Assembly: GCA_028875575.1 (NCBI GenBank) | Contig: JAPPDF010000009.1 | Coordinates: 16,513 to 80,512, forward strand | Source of the DNA: Acidobacteriota bacterium | GTDB lineage: Bacteria; Acidobacteriota; Terriglobia; Versatilivoradales; Versatilivoraceae | Direction of reading: 5' to 3' | Length of the DNA: 64,000 bases | Shown: positions 35,328-44,480 of the stretch, piece by piece | How positions within the stretch are numbered: position 1 is the stretch's first letter | Layout of the letters: each line of letters opens with the position of its first letter | Position numbers and translations under genes: made by a program | The notes under the pieces: model-generated | What the model saw: only the letters and a program-made list of their open reading frames with translations | What the model was told of the DNA's origin: nothing | Databases searched by the model: none

Positions 35328-35402
35328 CGAAACACTTCCTTGGAGCCATAGTGATGGTGAGAGCCGGGGATTGCCACGGAAACGTCCGGGCTTCAGGGCT
35401 TC

Positions 35403-36065
35403 TCAAGGCATCGGGCCTGCACGGCGAAGGACCTCCTGGTAGTCGGCCCCGTCGCTCGAGGCCTGGTGGGCTCGCTGCTCCCACTCCTTGATGGCTTCGG
35501 CCTTGGCGATCACCGCTTCCAGTTCGTCGGGCCGGATGACGATCACGCCGTCGTTGTCGGCGGCGATGATGTCCTCCTGGTGAATGGTGCGCCCTCCGAC
35601 CTGAACCGGCCGGCCAGCAGCGGCCACCCTGGATTTGCCCACGATGTAGCCGGGTGCCACCGTCCGCGACCAGGCCGGGAACTCCATCCGGGCCAGATCG
35701 GGCGTGTCCCGAACCGCTCCCTCGATCAAGGCCCCGGCGAAGCCGTGTCTTCTCGCCAGGGTGGCGGCCCCTTCTCCGAAGATGCCGTGACCGTGCAGCT
35801 CCCGGGGGATCTGAATGACGATGATGGAGCCCGGACAGCTCTGGGCCTGGTAGGCATCCAGCAGCGGGGTCAGGTCGGCCGCGGCCTCGTCTTCGACCGT
35901 CTCCAGCTCCGCGGTGACGGCCGTCCCGAACATGGCGGTGAAGGGGACCACCGGACGGATGCCGGGGTCGAGGTGGCTCTCGGGAAGCTTCAGCCGGACT
36001 CGGGCGTCCGCCAGAAGGGCCGTAGAGAGGTTTGCCAGGCGCTGGCTCTGTTCCGGGCTGAGCAT
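35403..36065 (-). CDS. RraA-like / 4-hydroxy-4-methyl-2-oxoglutarate aldolase family protein
   Basis: A 220-residue protein of the RraA fold. The G-x-x-R-D motif is present in IEGAVRDTPDLARMEF (about 112-127), and the pyruvate/metal region IIAADNDGVIVIRPDELE lies near the C-terminus. In HMG/CHA aldolases the Arg binds pyruvate and the Asp with a following acid binds the metal; their presence favours an aldolase or oxaloacetate decarboxylase over the RNase E inhibitor. It lies in a minus-strand block between a Tat-type DapA-family gene and an amidase. Likely role: pyruvate-releasing cleavage of a branched keto acid. The substrate is unknown. Confidence 0.8.
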   Translation of the reverse strand: MLSPEQSQRLANLSTALLADARVRLKLPESHLDPGIRPVVPFTAMFGTAVTAELETVEDEAAADLTPLLDAYQAQSCPGSIIVIQIPRELHGHGIFGEGAATLARRHGFAGALIEGAVRDTPDLARMEFPAWSRTVAPGYIVGKSRVAAAGRPVQVGGRTIHQEDIIAADNDGVIVIRPDELEAVIAKAEAIKEWEQRAHQASSDGADYQEVLRRAGPMP

Positions 36066-36129
36066 GGTGTCTCCTTGTGTGTCGGACCGCGGTGGGGTCC
36101 GGTTTGGAACGCTTCCCGCGGGGCGTTCC

Positions 36130-37149
36130 TCAGGTCTCCGCGTGGCGTCGGACGACGGCCTCGATCCGGGGGCGGTCCTCGGCCGCCACCTGGCCCATGG
36201 GCGGCCGGGTGGGACCCCCGGCTCTTCCCATGGTCTCCAGGGCCACCTTGATGCCGGCGGCGCTGTAGCCGGGCCGCAGGCTGCGCACGGCGGCCATGGG
36301 AGCGATCCGTTGCTCCAGGATCCGGTTCATCTCCGCCAGGTTGCCGGCCGTGCCGTTTTCCCAGAAGGCTCGGCAGGCCGCGGGGGCCAGGCAGGCCACC
36401 GCGGCCGTGTAGGCGCGGGCTCCGGAGGGAAGGGCCTTGACAGCGTGGCCTTCTCCGCGGGCGATCCACAGGAACCGGTCGGGGATCAGGCTTCCCAGCG
36501 AATGGCCCACCTCAACGCCGCCGCTGGAGTCCTGAAAGCCGATCACGTTGGGCAGCCTGGCAAGATCGCCGATGACCTGCGGCCAGTAGTCTTCAACCGG
36601 CACGGCGTAACCGTGCCACATGTTGACGAAGACTCCCATGCGGACGGTTGTGGCCACCCGGTGCATGTACTGGTAGACGCCCCTGGCGGTCGGACTGCCG
36701 TAAGGGGGGGCGAACAGCATGAGAGCGTCCACGCCCGCCCGCTCCGCATTGCGCGCCATCTCAAGGGTCAGTTGATAGCCACCCGCCACACCCTGGATGA
36801 CCGGCATTTTCCCCCGGGCCCCCTCCACCGCCGCCCGCCCGGCGGCCTGGTGCTCCTCCAGGTCCAGCGAGAAGAGCTCCCCCAGGTTGCAGGTCACCAC
36901 GATGGCCATGTCGCGGGCATGCCGCTCGGCGTGGTAGGCGACGTTGCTGCGGAGACCCTCGACGTCCAGCGCTCCGTCGGGCAGGAAGGGGGTAGTCAGA
37001 AAGTTGTGCACCCCCCGGCAGGCCCGGGTGAGCTCCTCCATGGAGCGTCCGGGTCCGGGGCTTAGGGAACACCCTGCCGACGTGGCCAGAGTACCCCCTG
37101 CCACCAAGCCCACCGTTTTCAGGAACCGGCGTCGCTTGTTTCCCGTCAT
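36130..37149 (-). CDS. exported DapA-family protein lacking the catalytic lysine
   Basis: A 339-residue protein. A Tat signal (NKRRRFLKTVGLVAGGTL) ends in SAGC, a possible lipoprotein site. The rest is a (beta/alpha)8 barrel of the dihydrodipicolinate synthase family, e.g. VVTCNLGELFSLDLEEH for the substrate loop. The Schiff-base lysine position reads NVIGFQDSSGG: Gln (codon CAG) replaces Lys. The tyrosine loop (YNIPGR in relatives) reads FVNMWHGYAVP and lacks the Tyr. The canonical aldolase reaction is therefore impossible. The reading frame is intact, so it is probably a pseudoenzyme or binding protein. Its ATG overlaps the stop of the upstream paralogue by 4 bases. Confidence 0.8.
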   Translation of the reverse strand: MTGNKRRRFLKTVGLVAGGTLATSAGCSLSPGPGRSMEELTRACRGVHNFLTTPFLPDGALDVEGLRSNVAYHAERHARDMAIVVTCNLGELFSLDLEEHQAAGRAAVEGARGKMPVIQGVAGGYQLTLEMARNAERAGVDALMLFAPPYGSPTARGVYQYMHRVATTVRMGVFVNMWHGYAVPVEDYWPQVIGDLARLPNVIGFQDSSGGVEVGHSLGSLIPDRFLWIARGEGHAVKALPSGARAYTAAVACLAPAACRAFWENGTAGNLAEMNRILEQRIAPMAAVRSLRPGYSAAGIKVALETMGRAGGPTRPPMGQVAAEDRPRIEAVVRRHAET

Positions 37150-38153
37150 GTTGAGGTCAACTCCGAGTACCGGCCCGCTATTTCGTAGATTGCCGCCGTT
37201 GGGCCGACCTGAAGCTTGGGCGGCCGCACGCTGCCTCCCGCCCGTCCCAGCGCCTCCAGGGCCGCCTTGATGGCGGCAACCCCGAAGCCCGGGGAGCGGT
37301 CGGGAAGCGGTAGCTGGCGGCGGATGGCGGCCAGGGGAGCGATGCGCTCCCTGTAGAGATTCTCCATGCCCTTGGCATCTCCCTTGGTGCCCAACCTCCA
37401 GAATTCATGGCAGGCCCCGGGCGCCAGGGAGGCGAAGGAAGTGGCGTAGGCGGTGGCCCCGGCCGGCAGGGCTTGAAGCGCATGCTCCTCTCCGCGGGCC
37501 GTCCAGACCAGGCGCTTGCGGGCCCGGGGTCCGAGGGATCGGCCCAGGTCGATGCCGCGGCTGCCGTCCTTGAACCCCATGACGTTGGGCAGGTCGGCCA
37601 GCTCCTCCAGCAAGCTGGACCAGTCATCCCTCTGTGTCCGCGGGTAGATCAGGACTCCGATGGCGACCGATTGGGCGATCTCGGTGAAGTACCGCCGCTG
37701 GCCCTCCAGGGTCTGGGGTCCTCCGGGAGGCGGAAAGATCAGAATGGCCTCAGCGCCGGCCTCCTCGGCGTTGCGGGCCATGCGCACGGCGAACCGGTAG
37801 CCGCCGCGCACTCCCGCCACCACCGGAAGCCTGCCCGCGGCGCCCGTCGCCGCCGCGCTCACCACCTCCCGGTGCTCCTCGAAGCCAAGCGAGAACAACT
37901 CGCCCAGTCCGGCCGCCACCACCAGGCTCAGCGGTTTGATTCCGGCCTCGGCGTAAAAGGCGGCGTTTTGGAGCATCCCCTCGGGGTTGATCTCGAGATT
38001 GGCCTGAAATGGCGTCGGCAGGTAGCTGTGAACGCCCCGCAGGGACTGCCGCAGGTCGTTCAGGGAACGCCTGGAGCCAGAGCCGGCTGTTGCCCCCTGG
38101 CTCAGTCCGGTCGCCAACTGAGACAGGATCCGCCTGCGGGAGGTCTGGGCCAC
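37146..38153 (-). CDS. DapA-family protein with Tat-like N-terminus
   Basis: A 335-residue paralogue of the gene it overlaps (about 45% identity by eye). The N-terminus has SRRRILSQL but a weakly hydrophobic stretch after it, so export is less certain than for its partner. Here the Schiff-base lysine is present (NVMGFKDGSRGIDLG), and a tyrosine stands in the active-site loop (VLIYPRTQRDDW). The substrate loop reads AAGLGELFSLGFEEH. It may be an active aldolase or lyase paired with the lysine-less partner, perhaps as a hetero-oligomer (inference). It is the first gene of the block of DapA-family, RraA-like and amidase genes. Confidence 0.75.
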   Translation of the reverse strand: MAQTSRRRILSQLATGLSQGATAGSGSRRSLNDLRQSLRGVHSYLPTPFQANLEINPEGMLQNAAFYAEAGIKPLSLVVAAGLGELFSLGFEEHREVVSAAATGAAGRLPVVAGVRGGYRFAVRMARNAEEAGAEAILIFPPPGGPQTLEGQRRYFTEIAQSVAIGVLIYPRTQRDDWSSLLEELADLPNVMGFKDGSRGIDLGRSLGPRARKRLVWTARGEEHALQALPAGATAYATSFASLAPGACHEFWRLGTKGDAKGMENLYRERIAPLAAIRRQLPLPDRSPGFGVAAIKAALEALGRAGGSVRPPKLQVGPTAAIYEIAGRYSELTST

Positions 38154-38565
38154 GGGAGTGCTCGCGGTGTCGGGACTCCAAAAATCCGGAGAGATGCGGG
38201 CCGGTCAACGCCGGCTTCGATTCGGGAGGGAAGCTTAGCACAGGCGAACTTCGGGCGTCTCGGATCTTGGCGGACTTGCACCTCTTGTCGGCAGGGGCTT
38301 TGAACGAAGAAATCCACGAAGACCGCGGAGGAACAAAAAAAGAGATATCCACGAAGGGCCACCAAGGACGACGAAGGGCCACGAAGGGGCTGGAGAGTGC
38401 TCGAGAGGGATCGGTCAGAGGTCGGGAAGGACGAAAGGATTCTCAGGTGGACTGCGCTGCCTTGTGATCGCCTCGGCCGGCGACCTATAATGTCCCCTTT
38501 TCTTGCAGTTGCCGGTCCCGCGCGAGGTACGGAGCCGGGACCTCATTCGACGTCCAGTCGACGCC
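38154..38565. other. divergent intergenic region with CACGAAGG repeats
   Basis: No gene is visible. At 38302-38388 there are several tandem, imperfect copies of CACGAAGGGCCAC/CCACGAAG, the reverse orientation of the repeats at 2249, 6301 and 7899. The sulfatase promoter candidate is at 38462-38491. Confidence 0.6.
38462..38491 (+). promoter_or_regulatory. candidate sigma70 promoter of the sulfatase gene
   Basis: TTGTGA (38462-38467), an 18-base spacer and a perfect TATAAT (38486-38491) lie about 75 bases before the sulfatase start codon. This is the best promoter match I found in the window. Confidence 0.5.
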
Positions 38566-40038
38566 ATGAACACGCCCTCCAAGCCCAATATCGTCCTCCT
38601 GATCAGCGACAATCAGCGGCTGGATACCCTCGGAATCCTTGGAAGGACCGCCTGTCGAACCCCCACCTGGGACCGCGTGGCCCGGGAAGGGGTCCTGATG
38701 GAGAACCTGCGGACAACCAGCCCCATCTGCTCTCCGGCCCGGGCTTCCTTCTTTACCGGTTTCCAGCCCCACCAGGCCGGCATGCCCCATCTGCCCTACC
38801 TGGGGGCGCTTCGGGTGGGCCAGGAGGACGAGTATCCCGACATGGAGATCACCCGGCCTCCGATCTCCCACTTTTTGCGGGAGCAGGGGTACCAGTGTCT
38901 CTACGCCGGCAAATGGCATCTGGGAACCCGCAACATTCAGCGCTGGTTCGATTGGGTCAGCGCCTGCGACAACGGAGAGCGTTCCTACTCCGAGTGGTGC
39001 CGCTGGCAGGGAGTCCCCGACGGCTTCATCTTTCACGACGACGAGCGCAGCGGACCCTATCGTTCCGCCCACTATCCGCGAATGACGGTGCCCCGGACCG
39101 GAATCCTGGACATTCCCGCCGACAAGGAGCACAACCGCTGGATCCTGGGACACGGCTTCGAGATGTTCGGCCTGCGCGACCCCGACAAGCCCTTTTTCCT
39201 GGTGATCAGCCTGGAGGGTCCCCATCCGCCCCTGGTGGTTCCCGAGCCTTGGTACCATCTCTACGATCCCGAGGACATCCCCGAACCGGAGAACTGGAAT
39301 CCCGGTCCGGACGAGCCCGGATTCCTGGAGGGGAGCTACTACCGCCGCTTGAGAAACGAATGGGGCGAAGACTTTTCGGCCTGGCGCAAGTCCATCGCCG
39401 TCTACTGGGGCTATGCCACCTACATCGACTGGCTCTTCGGCCGGTTCGTGCAGCGCCTGGAAGAGTGCGATCTGCTGGACGAAACCCTGCTGGTGATGCT
39501 CTCCGACCACGCCGAGATGATGGGGCAGCACGGGCTGTGGCAGAAGTTCTGTCCTTACGAGGAGGCCATCCGGGTCCCCTGGGCCATGCGCTGGCCAGCG
39601 GCCTTCAAGCCTGGCACGCGCTGTCGGGTGGACGCCAGCCACGTGGACGTGGCCGCCACGCTGCTGGCCCTGGCCGGCGTGGAGGTCGAGTCCCTGGGCC
39701 TCGAAGGAGAGAGCCTGGTTCCCTACATGACGTGCGCCGAACCCGAGCCCCCGGCCCGCGACTGCTTCGTGCAATACAACGTGGCCCGCAACTTCGCCGG
39801 TTGGCACGGGGTGGAGAACTGGCGAGCCATGGTGCGCCGGCCCTGGAAGTACGTCCTGCACGAGAATGGGGAGACCGAGCTCTACCACCTGGGCGATGAC
39901 CCCGGCGAGTTGACCAACCTGGCGGGCCGTCCTGAAAGCTCGGAGACGGCGGCCACGCTCAGGGAGGCCTTGCTGGCCTGGTCGCGGCGCACCCGGGACC
40001 CCTTTTTGAAACATTTGGAGGCGCGGGCCGGCGGTTGA
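38566..40038 (+). CDS. type I sulfatase (formylglycine-dependent)
   Basis: A 490-residue sulfatase. The FGly motif C-x-P-x-R is in TSPICSPARASFFTG with Cys55, which an aerobic formylglycine-generating enzyme would have to convert. Metal-site elements are NIVLLISDNQRLDTLG (Asp-Asn where most have Asp-Asp) and the late VMLSDHAEMMGQHGLWQK. The ATG was chosen because it starts just before the first beta strand; there is no signal peptide, so it is apparently cytoplasmic and acts on an imported sulfated or phosphorylated compound. It lies 24 bases before a GNAT gene, in an operon-like block with two sialidase-like genes. Substrate unknown. Confidence 0.9.
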   Translation: MNTPSKPNIVLLISDNQRLDTLGILGRTACRTPTWDRVAREGVLMENLRTTSPICSPARASFFTGFQPHQAGMPHLPYLGALRVGQEDEYPDMEITRPPISHFLREQGYQCLYAGKWHLGTRNIQRWFDWVSACDNGERSYSEWCRWQGVPDGFIFHDDERSGPYRSAHYPRMTVPRTGILDIPADKEHNRWILGHGFEMFGLRDPDKPFFLVISLEGPHPPLVVPEPWYHLYDPEDIPEPENWNPGPDEPGFLEGSYYRRLRNEWGEDFSAWRKSIAVYWGYATYIDWLFGRFVQRLEECDLLDETLLVMLSDHAEMMGQHGLWQKFCPYEEAIRVPWAMRWPAAFKPGTRCRVDASHVDVAATLLALAGVEVESLGLEGESLVPYMTCAEPEPPARDCFVQYNVARNFAGWHGVENWRAMVRRPWKYVLHENGETELYHLGDDPGELTNLAGRPESSETAATLREALLAWSRRTRDPFLKHLEARAGG

Positions 40039-40062
40039 ACCGCCCCTCTTGCGAAGGTTCCA

Positions 40063-41094
40063 ATGAAAGAATCCAATGGCATCCCCCTGAAAGACGGACG
40101 CACTCTCGATATCGAGGTCCTGACCTTCCCCGTCGACTCCGCCCGGCAAAACGCGCTCATCGGCTTGTGGCGGACCGAGTGGACCGGGGGGGACTACGAC
40201 TGGCTGCGGTCCATGAACGGCGACTACAGCCGGCATCTCAAAATCCAGGCGGTCCTGGGAACCGTCGAGGGCCGTCCGGCGGGAACGGCCTCGGTCTGCT
40301 ACTCCTGCCGGGAACCGGAAGTCTCGGTGGTCGGATCGGTCCTGACCCACCCGGACTGCCGCCGTCTGGGAGTGGCCGAAGCCCTGACTTCCGCCGTGGT
40401 GGACCTCTCCTTCCGAGCCGGCTGCCGGGTGTCCTACCTGGGAGCCACCCGGGATCCCAGGAACGTCTATCTGCGCTGCGGGTTCCGCTGGTGGAACGGA
40501 GGCGTCATGCGGCTGGAGCGGGAGGATTCGTCCGGGTGCGAGGAGGACTTTTACGCACCGGGCCAGGCCACCACCGTTCGCGAGGCCAATTGGGGGGACC
40601 TGGCCGCCTTCGCCTGCTTCGTGGTTCAGCCCTGGGATACGCTGGTGCTGGATTATCCGCGAGCCCTGCTATCGGGGAAATACGTCAAGTTGCAACGGTG
40701 TGTCTCCAACTTTCCGGCGGTCCACCAAGAGGCGGCGCCGCGAGGAGGGGTGGTGGGCGTCCTGGTGGGCGAGTCGCCCCACCGGGTGCTGGGCTTCGGC
40801 TCCATCACGCCCGAGCCTGGTGAGTACCGGCGCCACAAGGCGGTCATCGACGTCTGCAGCCACGACAACTATGCCGAAGGGGCGGACTCCCTGACTCAAT
40901 GGCTGATGTCGGAGGCCACCAGGCGGGGGGTCGAGCGCCTCCAGGCCTACGTGGCGGACTCGGACGCGGGCAAGCAGGAACGCTTGCGGCGATTCGGCCT
41001 GAAGCCGCTGGCCCGGCTGCCGGGGCAGATCAGGCTGGAGGGCAGGGCGGTGGATGTTTTGGTGTTGGAAGGAACGGTGGGTAGGGGGGCGTAG
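40063..41094 (+). CDS. GNAT family acetyltransferase (two GNAT-like domains)
   Basis: A 343-residue protein. The first GNAT domain (about 20-165) has the acetyl-CoA loop GSVLTHPDCRRLGVAEALTS and the C-terminal YLRCGFRWWNGG. A second GNAT-like half (about 175-340) includes TQWLMSEATRRGVERLQAYV and RLRRFGLKPLARLPGQIRLE. GAAGG lies 6 bases before the ATG. The protein is cytoplasmic, probably co-transcribed with the sulfatase. Its substrate is not evident; an amino sugar would suit the neighbours but is a guess. Confidence 0.8.
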   Translation: MKESNGIPLKDGRTLDIEVLTFPVDSARQNALIGLWRTEWTGGDYDWLRSMNGDYSRHLKIQAVLGTVEGRPAGTASVCYSCREPEVSVVGSVLTHPDCRRLGVAEALTSAVVDLSFRAGCRVSYLGATRDPRNVYLRCGFRWWNGGVMRLEREDSSGCEEDFYAPGQATTVREANWGDLAAFACFVVQPWDTLVLDYPRALLSGKYVKLQRCVSNFPAVHQEAAPRGGVVGVLVGESPHRVLGFGSITPEPGEYRRHKAVIDVCSHDNYAEGADSLTQWLMSEATRRGVERLQAYVADSDAGKQERLRRFGLKPLARLPGQIRLEGRAVDVLVLEGTVGRGA

Positions 41095-41114
41095 GCAGGT
41101 GACGGCGGGTGATC

Positions 41115-41422
41115 GTGGCGTTGGGCGGAGTTTCATTGGGGAAGCAATGCGTTCCTGAGCGGGTGCTTCCTATTCGCCGCATTCGCGGCTGGGTTGGCGC
41201 GGGACCCATTCGACCCCGGGTTGACACCTCCGTTGCCCAGAGGACTCCGCCGTCGCTGCCAAGCTCGACGCCTCCCGGGCTCCTCCTGACTCACCCCGCA
41301 GGCGACCCTGAGCCGCAGCTACGCAGCTCTATAAGGATGGCCTGAAAGGGGCTCGTGGGGTTACCGACGCCAACCGCAGCTTCGCGGCTCTCCCCTAACC
41401 CACGACACTGCAAAGGGGAACG
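41115..41422 (+). repeat. about 300-bp dispersed repeat, copy 1
   Basis: The element runs from GGGCGGAGTTTCATTGGGGAA through CGCCGCATTCGCGGCTGGGT, GCCGCAGCTACGCAGCTC, TAAGGATGGCC and CGCCAACCGCAGCTTCGCGG to ACCCACGACACTGCAAAGGGG. Copies 2 (50675-50885, same strand) and 3 (51098-51350, opposite strand) match block by block. It fills most of the gap between the GNAT and sialidase-like genes, which hold no gene otherwise. Confidence 0.85.
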
Positions 41423-41552
41423 TGCTTTTTTATTGAAGTAGTACGCAGGGCGACAGCCCGGGGGGCGAGCCGAGCCGCGTAGGCGGCGACAGCAGGTGGT
41501 CATGAGTGGGAGACGGGAGCGCGAGGTTAGCGTGCTCCAGAGGAGAATTTCG

Positions 41553-43304
41553 ATGTCGAGCGGTGAGTTATTGCCGAGAAGGGATTTCATCAAGGGCGCT
41601 GTCGCCCTGAGCGGCTTGGGCGGTTGCGTCGGGGTCTCGCCGGAGGTGGTTTCGCTGGAGCCGCGACTCGACCCGGACCGCAGTTTCTGGACCTTCGTCG
41701 GCAGTGAGGAGTGGTCTCAGGACGGCCAGGGGGTCCTCTATTCGCCGGTCTGGAACCAGAGGAAGGCTCGCTTCAGCGATCTGCTGAAACGGGAGGACTT
41801 TGCCTACCCCAGCCGGGAGGTTTTGGCCGATACCGACATCAGCCTGGAATTTCAGACCTTCTACTGGTCGGTGACCAACCTGTCGATTGTCTTGCGGGCG
41901 CAGGACGACCGCCGGTTCTATTGCGTCGGGTTCGACGACATGGGGCGAAAGGGCGCCAAGTACGCGGTGCGCCTCTTTGTCCAGGACGGTTCCGGTTACC
42001 GGCGCGACATTGCCAGTGGTTTCGCGCCTCATCCCGGATTGCCTGAGCGTTGGGTGCAGCGTGGACCCCGTCCCGAAGAGTGGGAAAAGGCGACGCCCGG
42101 CTGGATCAAGGCCCGGGTTCTGGCAGAGGGGGACCGGATTCAGGTCTTGGTGGACGGCCAACGGGTGCTGGAGACCCGGGACGGGACCTACCGGGCCGGT
42201 CGGGCGGGGCTGATGGTCCGGGGGCCGGTCAAGATGCGCCGGTTGTCCCTGCGGGGAAGGAGAGGCCGCCTGGACAGCCCCTGGAGTAGGTCCGGCGAGG
42301 AGCATCCCCGCTACTTTCATCCCTATCCGGACCCGGGCAAGGTCTATGGCGACAACCAGACCTATCCTGGAGTCTGCCGGACGGCCGAAGGCGACCTGCT
42401 GGTGTGGATGAGTGTCAACGGGGCCCCGCACGACTTTAACGACTTTCTGTTGGTCCGGTCTCGGGACGAGGGCAGGAACTGGGGGGAGCCGGTCCTGGTC
42501 AGCAAGTTGTCCGACGGAGGCAGGCCGGGCTTTTTCTTCGGACACAAGGACGGCCGCCTGTCCTGCCTCTACACCTACGAGTGGAACTCCGGGGTTGCCG
42601 GCCCCAAGGTGGCCTATTCGGAGGACGGTGGGCGAACCTGGACTCCGGCCCGGCCCTTGGAAGTGAGTGGGAAACCGTTGCAGGCCGCGGCCAGGGAAGG
42701 GAAGATCGGTCCCTACTCGCCTGTGACTCGATACTCGGACGGCACCCTGCTTCAGTTCTACTACCACGTGCAAACGGTGGTGGGTGGAAGCGTGGAGTCG
42801 AACGCCGAGCGGCGAGACCGCTCGCTGGCCATTCGCTCCACCGACGACGGCAGGACCTGGACGGGCCCCTACTACCTCGACCCCGAGAACTTCGACAGCA
42901 ACGAGTGCATGGGAGTGGAATGCGGCGACGGCAGCATCGTGGCCTTCGCCCGCACCCTGCGGTCTCCCTTCATGTGGATGAGCCGCTCCAGGGACAAGGG
43001 CCTCACCTGGTCCAGGCAGGTGCCCTCCGACTGCACCGGCGAGTGCCCCCAATTGCTGCGTCACAGCTCGGGGGTGCTCATCATGGGCAGCCGGGGCTCC
43101 GGCATCTTCATGAAGACCAGTATCGACGAGGGCTTGAGCTGGTCTCGGGAAACTCGCATCTCCCTTTGTTCGGGGATGATGGGGATGACCGAGATGAAGG
43201 ATGGGCGGGTGCTGGTGGTCTTCCATGAAGCCTACCGCACGCCGACCCGCATTCGCGGACACTACATGAGGGTGAGGCCCGACGGCAGCCTGACATCTGC
43301 CTGA
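41553..43304 (+). CDS. exported sialidase-like (BNR) protein with N-terminal lectin-like domain
   Basis: A 583-residue protein. The ATG is preceded by AGAGGAG and opens a Tat signal (PRRDFIKGAVALSGLGGC) with a lipobox-like LGGC, so it is probably a Tat-exported lipoprotein. Residues ~30-225 resemble the DUF1080/concanavalin-like fold (DISLEFQTFYW, ADRIQVLVDG-type strand). Residues ~235-580 are a six-bladed propeller with five Asp boxes: SRDEGRNWGEP, SEDGGRTWTPA, STDDGRTWTGP, SRDKGLTWSRQ and SIDEGLSWSRE. The sialidase Arg triad cannot be assigned with certainty. Likely a glycosidase on an acidic or sulfated glycan, next to a sulfatase and a second propeller gene. Confidence 0.8.
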   Translation: MSSGELLPRRDFIKGAVALSGLGGCVGVSPEVVSLEPRLDPDRSFWTFVGSEEWSQDGQGVLYSPVWNQRKARFSDLLKREDFAYPSREVLADTDISLEFQTFYWSVTNLSIVLRAQDDRRFYCVGFDDMGRKGAKYAVRLFVQDGSGYRRDIASGFAPHPGLPERWVQRGPRPEEWEKATPGWIKARVLAEGDRIQVLVDGQRVLETRDGTYRAGRAGLMVRGPVKMRRLSLRGRRGRLDSPWSRSGEEHPRYFHPYPDPGKVYGDNQTYPGVCRTAEGDLLVWMSVNGAPHDFNDFLLVRSRDEGRNWGEPVLVSKLSDGGRPGFFFGHKDGRLSCLYTYEWNSGVAGPKVAYSEDGGRTWTPARPLEVSGKPLQAAAREGKIGPYSPVTRYSDGTLLQFYYHVQTVVGGSVESNAERRDRSLAIRSTDDGRTWTGPYYLDPENFDSNECMGVECGDGSIVAFARTLRSPFMWMSRSRDKGLTWSRQVPSDCTGECPQLLRHSSGVLIMGSRGSGIFMKTSIDEGLSWSRETRISLCSGMMGMTEMKDGRVLVVFHEAYRTPTRIRGHYMRVRPDGSLTSA

Positions 43305-43330
43305 AACACTGTGAACCGGAGGTTCCATCC

Positions 43331-44470
43331 ATGAAGGTCAACATTCTTTCCGATCGGGCGGTTTCCGCAAACCTGGCCGCGGGCGACAGCGGCAGCGCCT
43401 GCGCCTATCCGCTCTCCATCCGCCTCAAGGACGGGTCCCTCTGCTGCGTTTACCGGCAGGGATCGAGCAAGCACAGCGTCGACAGCCTGCTGCTGATGCA
43501 GACCTCCGAGGATCGGGGCGAGACCTGGTCGGCTCCGCGGGTGGTGTTTGACGGTCTCAAGCGCACCCCTCCCACCACCTTGGTCTCCCCCGGCCTGTGT
43601 CAGACCGCCGATGGGCACTTGATGGTAATTTTCGGGTCCATCGAGGGATTGAAGCCGGGGGTCTACATGTTCAGCCGGGAGGGAAGAGCCCTGCCGCATC
43701 CGCTCCTGGTGACGCGCAGCGCCGACGGCGGGCAGAGCTGGTCGGAACCGCGGCCGGTTCCCCATCCGACCTTGCCCACGGCGGGAGTCACCTCCCGGCC
43801 CTTCCCGCTGGCCGATGGCACGATATGCATACCCCTGGAGTACAAGCTGGCTCCCACCGGGCCCAACGGGTCGGCCATGATTTTCTCGCGGGACAACGGT
43901 CAGACCTTTGATCCCTCCGTCGTGGTGGCGGCCGACCACTCGGGGGAGTTGAATCTCTGCGACGCCCGTTACGACCTCCTGCCTGACGGACGGATCCTGG
44001 CGCTGATCTGGACCTTTCGAGAGGACACCGAGGAGACCATCGAGGTCCGCCGCTCTTATTCCTCGGATGGAGGACAGACCTGGACGGTGCCCGAGAACAT
44101 CGAATTCGTGGGGCAGGTGACGGCGCCGGTGGTGCTTCCCGACGGCTCGGTGGTGGCGGCCACCAACTATCGTCTGCCGCCGGAGGGGATTCGACTTTGG
44201 GGATCGCGGGACGGCGGGGAAAACTGGGCCGGATCGGGTCCCATTCAGATGTGGGATCCTGTCGCGAACCGCATGGTGGGGGAGTCGGTGGTCCCGCCGA
44301 AGGAGGCTGTTGCGGATGCAGGAGGGCTTTGGGAAGCCCTGGACCGCTTCACCTTCGGAACACCCGACCTGGTGCTGTTGAGCGACGGGAGCCTGCTGAT
44401 GACCTATTACGCCACCCTGGACGGCATCACCCACGTCCGGGCTTGCCGCTTCCGGGTGGTGTGGGATTAA
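43331..44470 (+). CDS. sialidase-like (BNR) glycosidase, no signal peptide
   Basis: A 379-residue propeller with five Asp boxes (SEDRGETWSAP, SADGGQSWSEP, SRDNGQTFDPS, SSDGGQTWTVP, SRDGGENWAGS). ACCGGAGG lies 8 bases before the ATG. It lies 26 bases after the exported sialidase-like gene, so the two form an operon, but it lacks any signal or N-terminal extra domain and should be cytoplasmic. Together the pair suggests an outside/inside division of labour on one glycan. Substrate and true sialidase activity are unproven. It converges on the nuclease gene with 10 bases between stops. Confidence 0.75.
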   Translation: MKVNILSDRAVSANLAAGDSGSACAYPLSIRLKDGSLCCVYRQGSSKHSVDSLLLMQTSEDRGETWSAPRVVFDGLKRTPPTTLVSPGLCQTADGHLMVIFGSIEGLKPGVYMFSREGRALPHPLLVTRSADGGQSWSEPRPVPHPTLPTAGVTSRPFPLADGTICIPLEYKLAPTGPNGSAMIFSRDNGQTFDPSVVVAADHSGELNLCDARYDLLPDGRILALIWTFREDTEETIEVRRSYSSDGGQTWTVPENIEFVGQVTAPVVLPDGSVVAATNYRLPPEGIRLWGSRDGGENWAGSGPIQMWDPVANRMVGESVVPPKEAVADAGGLWEALDRFTFGTPDLVLLSDGSLLMTYYATLDGITHVRACRFRVVWD

Positions 44471-44480
44471 CGGCGGCAGG

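Noticed and set aside
40063..41094. Possible aminoglycoside-resistance gene (GNAT family)
   Set aside because: The fold is clear, but nothing in the sequence or neighbours points to antibiotics; the same applies to the Eis-like gene at 20545-21723.
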